The notes beneath the pieces are model-generated. The model did no database searches. It saw nothing but the letters and a program-made list of their open reading frames with translations, and was not told where the DNA came from. A program made the translations under genes and the position numbers. A DNA stretch of 26,981 nucleotides from Dorea sp. GTDB taxonomy: Bacteria; Bacillota_A; Clostridia; Lachnospirales; Lachnospiraceae. Positions within the stretch are counted from its first letter, which is position 1. Every line of letters starts with the position of its first letter. Location: positions 1 through 26,981 of the forward strand of contig JAEDLC010000013.1 in the NCBI GenBank assembly GCA_016295505.1. The letters run 5' to 3'. Positions 14,716 through 22,473 of this stretch are shown here, in pieces.

Positions 14716-16221
14716 CTAGTTTTTATATACCGTTGTGTGTGGTGCCGGTACAGAAGTGTCGCCTTTTACTTTTCTCCAGATATAACTTGCAGGTATTCCT
14801 ACTACCAGAGACACTGCGATGGAGATGATAGAGTAAGACCAGATGGAAACGCTCTCAGCCGGTACAAAGTATTTGATATAAACCATAACGGCAGATGCTG
14901 CAATAAATGCAAGTGTAGTACCAAAAGTATTGGCAACTTTCGTAAATGCTCCCAGGATGAAGGAACCGATCAGGATTCCAAGTACCAGTCCCATGAATCC
15001 GTTGAACCATTCGTAAGCGGATTTTACACCACCGTTTGCAAGAACCATTGCAACTGCGATTGCAAAGATACCTACGATCAGAGATACATACTGACCAATC
15101 TTTGTCTGTTTTTCAAAGCTTAACTCTTTCTTAGACAGACGTGCCTGGATATCCAGTGTCCAGCTTGATGCCACAGAGTTCAGACCGGTAGATAAGGTGG
15201 ACTGTGCTGCTGCATAGATCGCTGCCAGAAGAAGTCCCGTTACACCAACCGGAAGTTCAAATGCAATGTAAGAAGCAAAGATCTGATCCTGTGCCGCTGC
15301 CGGTGGAAGCGCATTCTGCTGATAGAATACATACAGGCCTGTACCGATCAGATAGAATACGGTTGCGATGAAGATAGATAACGCACCGTTTGTCAGCATC
15401 ATCTTGTTCAGTTTCTTTGTATCTGTTGTTGTGGTAAAACGCTGTACAATATCCTGGCTGGATACGTAAGATCCCATGGTGTTGAATCCTGCACCGACGA
15501 TCATGATGAATACACTGTCTTTCAGAATATTCGGATTAAAGATCGGCTGATCTACCGCCAGGAATTTGTGTTCTGTTGCAAATGCATGGAAGATTGCACC
15601 AATTCCTCCATCCAGATGTGTCAGCAGGAAGATCAGTGAAAATGTAACACCGATCAGTAATACAGATCCCTGAATAAAGTCTGTCCAGAGTACAGATTTC
15701 AGACCACCTGTGTATGAATATATAATCGCGATCACACCCATGATGATAATCAGCAGGTTTACATTGATTCCTGTCAGGCTTCCAAGTACCATACACGGAA
15801 GATACATAATAATGGACATACGTCCGATCTGATAGATAATAAACATAACTGCGCCAAGAACACGAAGTCCTTTGCTTCCGAATCTCAGTTCCAGATAGTG
15901 ATATGCGGTATCAATATCCAGCTTACTGTAGATCGGCAGAAAGAATCTGATCGTCAGCGGGATCGCAAGCAGCATACCGAGCTGAGCAAACCACATGATC
16001 CATGTTCCTGCATAAGAATTTCCTGCCAGTGACAGGAATGAAATCGGACTGAGCAATGTCGCAAATATAGATACGGAAGTTACCCACCACGGAATCGTTC
16101 CGTCTCCTTTGAAATACTCTTTTCCCTTCATCTCTTTCTTTGCGAAATGAAGGCCGGCCATCAATACTGCTGCCAGATACACAATTAAAATAATCAAATC
16201 AATAACGGTAAAGCCCTGCAT
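14716..16221 (-). CDS. Sodium:solute symporter, probable sialic-acid importer (SiaT-like)
   Basis: A 501-residue SSS-family transporter with about 13 membrane helices. It opens with a helix at 7-27 (VIDLIILIVYLAAVLMAGLHF) and continues through typical segments such as ATLLSPISFLSLAGNSYAG, IYSYTGGLKSVLWTDFIQG and QSTLSTGLNSVASSWTLDI. Its place between the sialate lyase and the anomerase makes N-acetylneuraminate the likely cargo, as for SSS SiaT proteins of other bacteria. The start at 16221 is preferred over 16245 because AGGAGG lies seven bases upstream and the first eight codons of the longer frame read through that site. The lyase ends 32 bases before it. SSS import here stands in place of the ABC importer found in some related gut species. 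Confidence 0.91.
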   Translation of the reverse strand: MQGFTVIDLIILIVYLAAVLMAGLHFAKKEMKGKEYFKGDGTIPWWVTSVSIFATLLSPISFLSLAGNSYAGTWIMWFAQLGMLLAIPLTIRFFLPIYSKLDIDTAYHYLELRFGSKGLRVLGAVMFIIYQIGRMSIIMYLPCMVLGSLTGINVNLLIIIMGVIAIIYSYTGGLKSVLWTDFIQGSVLLIGVTFSLIFLLTHLDGGIGAIFHAFATEHKFLAVDQPIFNPNILKDSVFIMIVGAGFNTMGSYVSSQDIVQRFTTTTDTKKLNKMMLTNGALSIFIATVFYLIGTGLYVFYQQNALPPAAAQDQIFASYIAFELPVGVTGLLLAAIYAAAQSTLSTGLNSVASSWTLDIQARLSKKELSFEKQTKIGQYVSLIVGIFAIAVAMVLANGGVKSAYEWFNGFMGLVLGILIGSFILGAFTKVANTFGTTLAFIAASAVMVYIKYFVPAESVSIWSYSIISIAVSLVVGIPASYIWRKVKGDTSVPAPHTTVYKN

Positions 16222-16253
16222 GTTTTTTCCTCCTAAAACTCTCATCTCTTTTC

Positions 16254-17174
16254 TTAATCAAGAAATTTTGCTTTTGCATCGCGAATCATCTTTGCAGCTT
16301 CTTCTACGACTGTATTATCGCTCTCCACCAGATCTGCCAGTGGTCTTCTTACTCCGCCGAGTTCCAGTCCTTCATTGATCTTAAGGATCGCCTTGATCAC
16401 TGCATACATATTGCCGTGTCCGGAACACATTTTATATATGATTGCATCAACAGCATACTGGATCTCTCTTGCCTGTTCCATATCACCTGCTTTTACAAGC
16501 TCATCCATTTTCAGGAATAATTCCGGCATAGCTCCGTATGTTCCGCCGATCGCACCTTCTGCACCGATCACACGTCCGCTTATGAACTGCTCGTCCGGAC
16601 CATTAAAGATAATGTAATCTTCACCGGCAGCCTGTTTGAACATCTGGATATCCTGAACCGGCATGGAAGAATTCTTTACACCAATGACTCTCGGATTCTT
16701 TCTCATCTCGGCAAACAGATTCTGTGTCAATGCAACCCCCGCAAGCTGTGGAATGTTGTAGATGACAAAATCTGTGTTCGGAGCAGCAGAACTGATATCA
16801 TTCCAGTACTGAGCAATTGCATACTCCGGCAGATGGAAATAGATCGGCGGGATTGCTGCAATCGCATCTACACCAAGGCTTTCTGCATGTGCCGCAAGTT
16901 CCATACTGTCTTTGGTATTGTTACATGCAACGTGGGCAATGACCGTAAGTTTTCCCTGTGCTGCTTTCATTACGTTTTCCAGAACGATCTTTCTGTCTTC
17001 TACACTCTGGTAAATACATTCTCCGGAAGAACCGTTTACATAGACACCTTTTACTCCCTTTTCAACGAAGTATTTTGTTAATGCCTGTACTCCTTCCGGA
17101 CTGATGTTACCTTCTTTGTCGTAACATGCGTAAAATGCAGGAATGACTCCCTTGTACTTGTCAAGATTTCTCAT
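16254..17174 (-). CDS. nanA: N-acetylneuraminate lyase
   Basis: A 306-residue TIM-barrel aldolase of the DHDPS/NAL family that splits N-acetylneuraminate into ManNAc and pyruvate. Seen: GVYVNGSSGE (43-52), which binds the pyruvate carboxylate; Tyr139 in VIYNIPQLAGV; and the Schiff-base Lys167 in VIGVKNSS. GPDEQFISGRVIGAEGAIGG and a C-terminal helical bundle follow. A dihydrodipicolinate synthase role is unlikely because the gene lies between the nanE and symporter genes and carries NAL-like GSSGE. AAGGAG lies about nine bases before the ATG. The sequence resembles the lyase of gut Ruminococcus gnavus as I recall it. It lies 79 bases after nanE. Confidence 0.95.
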   Translation of the reverse strand: MRNLDKYKGVIPAFYACYDKEGNISPEGVQALTKYFVEKGVKGVYVNGSSGECIYQSVEDRKIVLENVMKAAQGKLTVIAHVACNNTKDSMELAAHAESLGVDAIAAIPPIYFHLPEYAIAQYWNDISSAAPNTDFVIYNIPQLAGVALTQNLFAEMRKNPRVIGVKNSSMPVQDIQMFKQAAGEDYIIFNGPDEQFISGRVIGAEGAIGGTYGAMPELFLKMDELVKAGDMEQAREIQYAVDAIIYKMCSGHGNMYAVIKAILKINEGLELGGVRRPLADLVESDNTVVEEAAKMIRDAKAKFLD

Positions 17175-17253
17175 GATGGTTTTCTCCTTTTCTTAATTGA
17201 ATGATTTTCTTGTTTTATGTTAAAATATTAAGCTCTGCTTTTATGTGCCCGTA

Positions 17254-17940
17254 TTATTCAAGGGCCTCTGCAAATGATTTTGTAATCAGCTGCGGTCTTG
17301 TAATGATAGAACCAACGACCACACTGAATGCGCCAAGTTCGATTACCCTTCTTGCTTTCTCCGGTGTATTGATATTGCCCTCAGCGATCACTCTGTGCTT
17401 TGCATTGGCAACGATCTTTCTTAATATCTCAAAGTCATTGGCCTCGATCTTATCATTTTTACTCTGCTCTGTATAACCGACCATAGTCGTTCCGATAAAG
17501 TCAAATCCAAGTTCATCTGCGTGGAGTGCTTCCTCTACCGTAGAGCAGTCTGCCATAAAAAGCTGTTCCGGATATCTGGCTTTCACCTCTCGGAAAAACT
17601 CGTCCAGACTCTTATGACCCGGTCTCTCAGAAATGGTCGCATCCATTGCAATAATCTCCGGCTTTACTTCCATCAGTTCTTCTATTTCCCTCATTGTCGG
17701 TGTAATATAGATCCGGCTGTCATCGTAATCTCTCTTTACGATTCCGATGATCGGAAGATCTACCTGAGACTGAATCTCCTGAATATCTTCTTTTGTATTG
17801 GCACGTATTCCGCATGCTCCTCCCATCTTTGCAGCTACTGCCATTCTTCCCATAATAAAGGATGAATGAAGCGGCTCATTCGGTAATGCCTGACAGGATA
17901 CGATCAATTTTCCTTTTAACTGTTCCACTTTCTCATTCAT
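17254..17940 (-). CDS. nanE: N-acetylmannosamine-6-phosphate 2-epimerase
   Basis: A 228-residue TIM-barrel epimerase that turns ManNAc-6-P into GlcNAc-6-P, the substrate of NagA. Seen: LIVSCQALPNEPL (12-24), GACGIRAN (41-48), IIGIVKRDYDDS (64-75; the family catalytic Lys69), ATISERPGHKS, FDFIGTTMVGYT, IAEGNINTPEKA and the phosphate-binding GAFSVVVGSIITRP at the C-terminus. The first gene of the nan operon, with a near-perfect AAGGAGGT before its ATG and a promoter at 17970-17998. Divergent from nagB, which completes the pathway, so both probably answer to the same intergenic control region. Confidence 0.95.
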   Translation of the reverse strand: MNEKVEQLKGKLIVSCQALPNEPLHSSFIMGRMAVAAKMGGACGIRANTKEDIQEIQSQVDLPIIGIVKRDYDDSRIYITPTMREIEELMEVKPEIIAMDATISERPGHKSLDEFFREVKARYPEQLFMADCSTVEEALHADELGFDFIGTTMVGYTEQSKNDKIEANDFEILRKIVANAKHRVIAEGNINTPEKARRVIELGAFSVVVGSIITRPQLITKSFAEALE

Positions 17941-17969
17941 ATTTCCTGACCTCCTTCGTTCTGGGACTT

Positions 17970-17998
17970 AGTATAAGCGGCGTTGATTTTATTTTCAA
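17970..17998 (-). promoter_or_regulatory. Promoter of the nan operon
   Basis: Minus strand: -35 TTGAAA (17998-17993), a 17-base spacer, -10 TATACT (17975-17970), about 30 bases before the nanE ATG. A cre-like palindrome is centred near -58 relative to the expected start. Confidence 0.72.
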
Positions 17999-18004
17999 GT
18001 ACCC

Positions 18005-18042
18005 TTTCATCTTCTGAAAGCGCTTTCACGTTTTTCAAAAAC
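18005..18042. promoter_or_regulatory. cre-like palindrome and TGAAA half-site cluster
   Basis: TGAAAGCGCTTTCA (18015-18028) is a perfect palindrome matching the CcpA catabolite site consensus. Three TTTCA/TGAAA half-sites alternate here (18005-18009, 18015-18019, 18024-18028), and a 13-base GTTTTT-C-AAAAAC palindrome (18030-18042) follows. The cluster lies just upstream of the nanE -35 box and about 90 bases upstream of the nagB promoter. It could serve CcpA, or an RpiR-type regulator that binds TGAAA-type repeats; the sequence alone does not decide. Confidence 0.6.
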
Positions 18043-18128
18043 AGACTGCAATTTACATAATTTTTATATTTTTCTTTTGTATATTTTGCACAATCAGACG
18101 TTCCTTCTTTCTAGATCTTCCTTACGTA

Positions 18129-18156
18129 TTGAAATAACTGCATTTCTTGGTATACT
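18129..18156 (+). promoter_or_regulatory. Promoter of nagB
   Basis: -35 TTGAAA (18129-18134), a 16-base spacer, -10 TATACT (18151-18156) with an extended TGG just before it. A second, weaker possibility is TTGACG (18166-18171) with TACAAT 19 bases on. The leader before the nagB start is about 75 bases and contains the inverted repeat at 18169-18185. Confidence 0.65.
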
Positions 18157-18168
18157 TTAAAACTGTTG

Positions 18169-18185
18169 ACGCAATCACATTGCGT
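18169..18185. promoter_or_regulatory. Candidate operator, ACGCAAT-CAC-ATTGCGT
   Basis: Perfect 7-base inverted repeat with a 3-base centre, placed at about +7 to +23 of the expected nagB transcript. Size, symmetry and position suit a repressor site, for example for the RpiR regulator of the cluster or a GntR-type protein elsewhere. It is not repeated near the nanE promoter. Confidence 0.5.
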
Positions 18186-18237
18186 TATTCTACAATTCAT
18201 TCTCAAAATCAATATATGAAGAAAGGAAATGAGAAAC

Positions 18238-18972
18238 ATGACAATTTACCAGGCAGAAAATTATCAGGACATGAGCCGCAAAGCCGCAAATATTATCTCT
18301 GCACAAATTATTATGAAGCCAAACTGTGTTCTTGGTCTGGCAACCGGTTCTTCTCCTGTAGGAACCTACCAGCAGCTGATCGAATGGTATAAAAAAGGAG
18401 ACCTCGATTTTTCCCACGTAACCAGTATTAACCTGGATGAATATAAAGGATTGGGGCCTGACAATGATCAGAGTTATCGTTACTTTATGAACACCAATCT
18501 TTTCAATCATGTAAATATCGATAAAGCACGTACTTTTGTACCGGACGGACTGGAAGCCGATTCAGAAAAGGCATGCAGGGAATACAATCAGATCATTGCC
18601 CGCGAAGGAGGCATCGATCTCCAGTTACTTGGTCTTGGACATAATGGACATATCGGATTCAATGAACCTGGTGCTGCATTCGAAAAGGAAACACATTGTG
18701 TAGATTTGACAGAAAGTACAATAGAAGCAAATAAACGCTTCTTTGAATCCGAAGATGATGTTCCAAAGCAGGCTTACACCATGGGAATCAAAAGCATCAT
18801 GCAGGCCAGAAAGATCCTTGTGATTGTAAGTGGTGAAAGCAAGGCTGAGATCCTGAACGAGGTTCTTCACGGTCCGATTACTCCTGCTGTCCCGGCTTCG
18901 ATTCTCCAGTTACACAACGATGTAACCATCGTTGCAGACAAAGCAGCACTTTCCAGACTTTCCGGATTATAG
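18238..18972 (+). CDS. nagB: Glucosamine-6-phosphate deaminase
   Basis: A 244-residue deaminase/isomerase that turns glucosamine-6-P into fructose-6-P and ammonia, the last step of sialic-acid and GlcNAc use. Seen: GLATGSSPVGTYQQL (phosphate loop), TSINLDEYKGL (catalytic Asp/Glu region) and GLGHNGHIGFNEPG, the family signature with the active-site His. The C-terminal part lacks the allosteric extension of the E. coli enzyme, as in other short Firmicute NagB proteins. An upstream in-frame ATG (18229) sits one base from the AAAGGA site, too close; the ATG at 18238 (MTIYQAENY) aligns with known N-termini and has spacing of about 10. The only plus-strand gene in the window; divergent from nanE. 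Confidence 0.94.
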   Translation: MTIYQAENYQDMSRKAANIISAQIIMKPNCVLGLATGSSPVGTYQQLIEWYKKGDLDFSHVTSINLDEYKGLGPDNDQSYRYFMNTNLFNHVNIDKARTFVPDGLEADSEKACREYNQIIAREGGIDLQLLGLGHNGHIGFNEPGAAFEKETHCVDLTESTIEANKRFFESEDDVPKQAYTMGIKSIMQARKILVIVSGESKAEILNEVLHGPITPAVPASILQLHNDVTIVADKAALSRLSGL

Positions 18973-18987
18973 AATTCAAATAAAAAA

Positions 18988-19039
18988 GCGGGTGTTTCAA
19001 AACCATGATTTACCATTTTCATAGTTTTGAAACACCCGC
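18988..19039. terminator. Bidirectional terminator between nagB and lgt
   Basis: 16-base perfect arms GCGGGTGTTTCAAAAC (18988-19003) and its inverse (19024-19039), flanked by AAAAAA on the left and TTTTT on the right. It serves the convergent nagB (+) and lgt (-) transcripts. Confidence 0.93.
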
Positions 19040-19060
19040 TTTTTCTCCCGCGAGATTACT

Positions 19061-19921
19061 CTATATTTCTTTTTTACATTTTCTGCGATTATATAATATC
19101 AACACCAGTGAAACGATCACGATCACTCCAGCGAGCATCTGTGAAACCGGCAGTCCAATCTTCGGAAGGAGCAGCTGATCCGTTCGAAGACCTTCAATCC
19201 AGACTCTTCCCAGTCCATATCCCAGTAAATATACCAGAAATACTTCTCCGTCAAACTTTTTATGCTTACGGTACAGCAGCATGATCACCAATACCATCAG
19301 ACACCACAACGATTCATACAGATACGTCGGATGTACCTGTATATAATTCACTCCCTTGATGGTCTCCATATTCTGCCGCATCAGTTCCGTAATATCAGAC
19401 TGTCGCACCGCATCCTCCGGAAGCCGCATCGCAAGAAAACTGTCCGTATATTCTCCAAATGCCTCTCTGTTAAAGAAATTTCCCCATCTTCCGATCATCT
19501 GACCGGCCACCAGTCCCAGACCGGCTGTATCAAAGATCAGGTACGGTGACAGCTTTCTCACTTTTGCAAACACAAAAACCGTAATAATTGCCGCAATCAC
19601 ACCTCCGTAGATTGCGAGGCCCCCCTGCCTGATATTCAGAATGCTCTTCAAATCATCCTTATACATATCCCATGAAAAGATCACATAATACAATCTGGCT
19701 CCTATGATAGAAAAAATAACAGCATATATAACCAAATCATAATACACCTCCGGATTCTGCCCGCTCCTTTTTGCTTCTGCAACAGCGATCAGAAGTCCCG
19801 CAAGAATTCCAAGTCCTATAATGATTCCATAATATGCAATATCAAAGCCAAAGATAGTGATATGATCTCCAACGGATGTTAAATGAATCCCGATATTCGG
19901 GAAATCTATTGTTCTGTGCAT
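19061..19921 (-). CDS. lgt: Prolipoprotein diacylglyceryl transferase
   Basis: A 286-residue membrane enzyme that moves diacylglycerol from phosphatidylglycerol to the lipobox Cys of preprolipoproteins. Seen: about seven helices, FGFDIAYYGIIIGLGILAG at the start, GARLYYVIF, QGGLAIYGG and the family signature GRWGNFFNREAFG (144-156). A further conserved YLLGYGLGRVWIEGLRTDQL lies near the C-terminus, with the essential-type Arg. The ribosome site AAGGAAG lies a rather long 11 bases before the ATG. The gene follows ychF by 29 bases and is likely read from the same promoter; transcription ends at the hairpin 18988-19039. Confidence 0.95.
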   Translation of the reverse strand: MHRTIDFPNIGIHLTSVGDHITIFGFDIAYYGIIIGLGILAGLLIAVAEAKRSGQNPEVYYDLVIYAVIFSIIGARLYYVIFSWDMYKDDLKSILNIRQGGLAIYGGVIAAIITVFVFAKVRKLSPYLIFDTAGLGLVAGQMIGRWGNFFNREAFGEYTDSFLAMRLPEDAVRQSDITELMRQNMETIKGVNYIQVHPTYLYESLWCLMVLVIMLLYRKHKKFDGEVFLVYLLGYGLGRVWIEGLRTDQLLLPKIGLPVSQMLAGVIVIVSLVLILYNRRKCKKEI

Positions 19922-19950
19922 CTGTTAATCGACTTCCTTTTACTCATTTC

Positions 19951-21051
19951 TTATACATTGAACCTGAACAGCATGATATCGCCATCCTGCACAACATAAT
20001 CCTTTCCTTCCAGACGGATCAGACCCTTTTCCTTTGCCGCCGCATGAGTTCCGCAGGCGATCAGATCATCATAGGATACCACTTCCGCACGGATAAATCC
20101 TCTCTCAAAATCAGAGTGGATCTTTCCTGCTGCCTGAGGTGCTTTTGTTCCTCTGGTAATCGTCCATGCACGAACCTCCGGCTCACCTGCTGTCAGGTAA
20201 CTGATCAGCCCGAGAAGTTTATAACTGGCTTTAATCAGCTTCTCAAGTCCGGACTCGGAAAGTCCAAGATCTTCCAGGAACATCTTCTTTTCATCATCAT
20301 CCAGCTCTGCGATCTCCTGCTCAATCTGTGCACACACTACAAATACTTCACTTTCTTCAGATGCAGCGTATTCTCTTACCGCCTGAACACCGGCATTGGA
20401 TACTCCGTCATCAGCCAGATCATCTTCCGCTACATTCGCTGCATAGATTACCGGTTTGTATGTCAGCAGATTATAGCTTTCCAACCATGCCTGCTCGTCC
20501 TCATCCTCTGCACCGTCAAATGTTTTTGCAAGCTTTCCTTCTTCCAGATGTTCTTTGATCTTTTTCAGCAGTTCCAGTTCTTTCGCTGCAGATTTATCAT
20601 TTCTTGCAACCTTGACCGTCTTGGCAATTCTTCTTTCCAATATCTCAAGATCAGAAAAAATAAGCTCAAAATTAATTGTCTCAATGTCTCTCAGCGGATT
20701 AATACTTCCATCTACATGCACAATATTCGTATCTTCAAAACATCTTACCACATGTACAATGGCATCTACTTCACGAATATTGGCAAGAAACTGGTTTCCA
20801 AGACCCTCACCTTTGGAAGCGCCTTTTACCAGACCTGCAATATCAACAAATTCGATTGCAGCCGGAATAATCTTTTTCGTATGGTACATCTCTCCTAAGA
20901 CATTCAGTCTCTCATCCGGTACTGTAACCACACCCACATTCGGGTCAATGGTACAGAACGGATAGTTGGCCGATTCCGCTCCCGCTTTTGTCAGCGAATT
21001 AAACAATGTACTTTTTCCCACGTTTGGTAATCCAACGATACCTAATTTCAT
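19951..21051 (-). CDS. ychF: YchF/OLA1-family redox-regulated ATPase
   Basis: A 366-residue Obg-related P-loop protein, the normal length of the family, which binds ATP rather than GTP and associates with ribosomes. Seen: GLPNVGKST (7-15), VDIAGLVKGASKGEGLGNQFL (switch region), the altered G4 site NVAE in place of NKxD, a central coiled-coil insertion (about 130-180), and a C-terminal TGS domain (RGTKAPQAAGKIHSDFERGFIRAEV). GGAGGT precedes the ATG by about 10 bases. It has its own promoter at 21101-21129 and is followed by lgt. Confidence 0.96.
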   Translation of the reverse strand: MKLGIVGLPNVGKSTLFNSLTKAGAESANYPFCTIDPNVGVVTVPDERLNVLGEMYHTKKIIPAAIEFVDIAGLVKGASKGEGLGNQFLANIREVDAIVHVVRCFEDTNIVHVDGSINPLRDIETINFELIFSDLEILERRIAKTVKVARNDKSAAKELELLKKIKEHLEEGKLAKTFDGAEDEDEQAWLESYNLLTYKPVIYAANVAEDDLADDGVSNAGVQAVREYAASEESEVFVVCAQIEQEIAELDDDEKKMFLEDLGLSESGLEKLIKASYKLLGLISYLTAGEPEVRAWTITRGTKAPQAAGKIHSDFERGFIRAEVVSYDDLIACGTHAAAKEKGLIRLEGKDYVVQDGDIMLFRFNV

Positions 21052-21100
21052 CTTCTATATTACCTCCTCAAAGCCTGATAATCCAAACACAACGATAATC

Positions 21101-21129
21101 AGTATATCATATTCGGACTTTTTTGTGAA
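21101..21129 (-). promoter_or_regulatory. Promoter of ychF-lgt
   Basis: Minus strand: -35 TTCACA (21129-21124), a 17-base spacer, -10 TATACT (21106-21101), about 50 bases before ychF. It is in the 99-base gap after thiN. No clear terminator was found between thiN and this promoter. Confidence 0.6.
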
Positions 21130-21150
21130 TAAATCAGAATAACATCTCTG

Positions 21151-21816
21151 CTACTTTTCTTTATCCCGTGTCTGCATCAGAATCACTGTTCCGGTCGGAA
21201 AACTGATCGTCACCTCATCCCCCTCGATCTGATTGCTGACACAAAGACTGTTATACGGCGTCAGTATATGGTTACTGAGCGGGTATTTCGCCCCTGTAAT
21301 ACTGAAACTGAAAATCTCTTCTCCAAGCGGAAATACTGAAAAATACGGCCCATACGCTTCTTCCTTTTTCAGTACGGTCTTCCCGCCTCCGATCAGGCGA
21401 ATCAGATTCTGACTATCCAGAATCACGGCATCGATTCCTGCCTTAAATGGAATGCTGAGACTCTGCACATTGGCCCAGAGATGATCGATTCGTCCTCCGG
21501 TAGCTCCAAGGATAATCAATTCTTTACAGCCGAGCGTCATGGCAAGCCGTATTGCAATCTCAGTATCAGATGCATCCTTCACCGGATTAAACTCCCTGAT
21601 CGGAACACTGGTTTCATTGCGATAATAATCTGCAATTTCCCCGTTCACACTGTCGAAATCTCCCACTATATAATTCGGAAGGATCTTATGGTGATACAGG
21701 AATTCCATTCCTTTATCCACACCAATAATCCAGTCATTTTCCTCCCGATTCAAAACAGAAAGAACAAACTCCTCATTCAGTTCCCCTCCGCTGATTATCA
21801 CAATCCTCTTACTCAT
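21151..21816 (-). CDS. thiN: Thiamine pyrophosphokinase
   Basis: A 221-residue enzyme that makes thiamine diphosphate from thiamine and ATP. Seen: IGVDKGMEFL (31-40), VGDFDS (51-56), the metal-binding KDASDTEIAIRLA, GATGGRIDH and a C-terminal beta-sandwich with KYPLSNHILTPYNSLCVSNQ. The start overlaps the rpe stop by 8 bases, which implies translational coupling. It closes the rlmN-PP2C-kinase-rsgA-rpe-thiN operon, as in Bacillus subtilis. Confidence 0.95.
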   Translation of the reverse strand: MSKRIVIISGGELNEEFVLSVLNREENDWIIGVDKGMEFLYHHKILPNYIVGDFDSVNGEIADYYRNETSVPIREFNPVKDASDTEIAIRLAMTLGCKELIILGATGGRIDHLWANVQSLSIPFKAGIDAVILDSQNLIRLIGGGKTVLKKEEAYGPYFSVFPLGEEIFSFSITGAKYPLSNHILTPYNSLCVSNQIEGDEVTISFPTGTVILMQTRDKEK

Positions 21817-22471
21817 AATCCTTTAATATCTCCATAAACTCTTTTGTATTCTGTCCCGCATCGCCTTTGAAAACTGCCGACCCGGCAACAATCACATTTG
21901 CTCCTGCATCCAGAACTTCCCGGACATTACCAAGATGAACCCCTCCGTCCACCTGTATATCCACGGAAAGTTCTTGTTGTTCCAGAATTCCCCTCACTTT
22001 ACGGATCTTATCCAGTGATTCCGGAATAAACTTCTGTCCGCCGAAACCGGGATGTACACTCATAACCAGAATCATGTCCACATCTGCAAGATAAGGTTCA
22101 ATCGCTTCTGCCTCTGTCTCCGGACAGATGGATAATCCGGCTTTCATATCACACGCATGGATCTTATCCAGAGTCGCTTTCACATCTTCACAGGCTTCCA
22201 GATGGATTGTAACAATGTCTGCTCCTGCCTTGTGAAATTCCTCAATATAACGGATCGGCTCCTGTATCATCAGATGTACATCCATCACCTGTTCCGTCGC
22301 ATTATGAATGGAAGCCAGTACCGGAATTCCAAAAGATATACTCGGAACAAATAATCCATCCATAACATCAAAATGAATATATCCAGCGCCATTTTTTTCG
22401 GTTTTTCTCATTTCCTCCCCCAGCATTTTAAAGTCTGCCGAAAGAATGGACGGGGATAATACATATTTCAC
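21809..22471 (-). CDS. rpe: Ribulose-phosphate 3-epimerase
   Basis: A 220-residue TIM-barrel enzyme of the pentose phosphate path that interconverts ribulose-5-P and xylulose-5-P. Seen: LSPSILSADF, metal/catalytic HFDVMDG (33-39), DVHLMI, MSVHPGFGGQKFIP, IQVDGGVHLGN with the second catalytic Asp, and GANVIVAGSAVF. The start codon is GTG, and its AGGAGGT ribosome site lies inside the last codons of rsgA, two bases away; this supports coupled translation. Confidence 0.96.
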   Translation of the reverse strand: MKYVLSPSILSADFKMLGEEMRKTEKNGAGYIHFDVMDGLFVPSISFGIPVLASIHNATEQVMDVHLMIQEPIRYIEEFHKAGADIVTIHLEACEDVKATLDKIHACDMKAGLSICPETEAEAIEPYLADVDMILVMSVHPGFGGQKFIPESLDKIRKVRGILEQQELSVDIQVDGGVHLGNVREVLDAGANVIVAGSAVFKGDAGQNTKEFMEILKDYE

Positions 22472-22473
22472 CG

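Noticed and set aside
16254..17174. Dihydrodipicolinate synthase as identity of the lyase
   Set aside because: Same fold, but the gene is embedded between nanE and a symporter and has the GSSGE/YNIP pattern of the sialate lyases.
19876..20898. A 340-codon open frame on the plus strand
   Set aside because: It lies antisense to ychF and the start of lgt, whose motifs are unmistakable; its composition (Cys/Phe/Ile-rich) is that of a shadow frame and it has no ribosome site.
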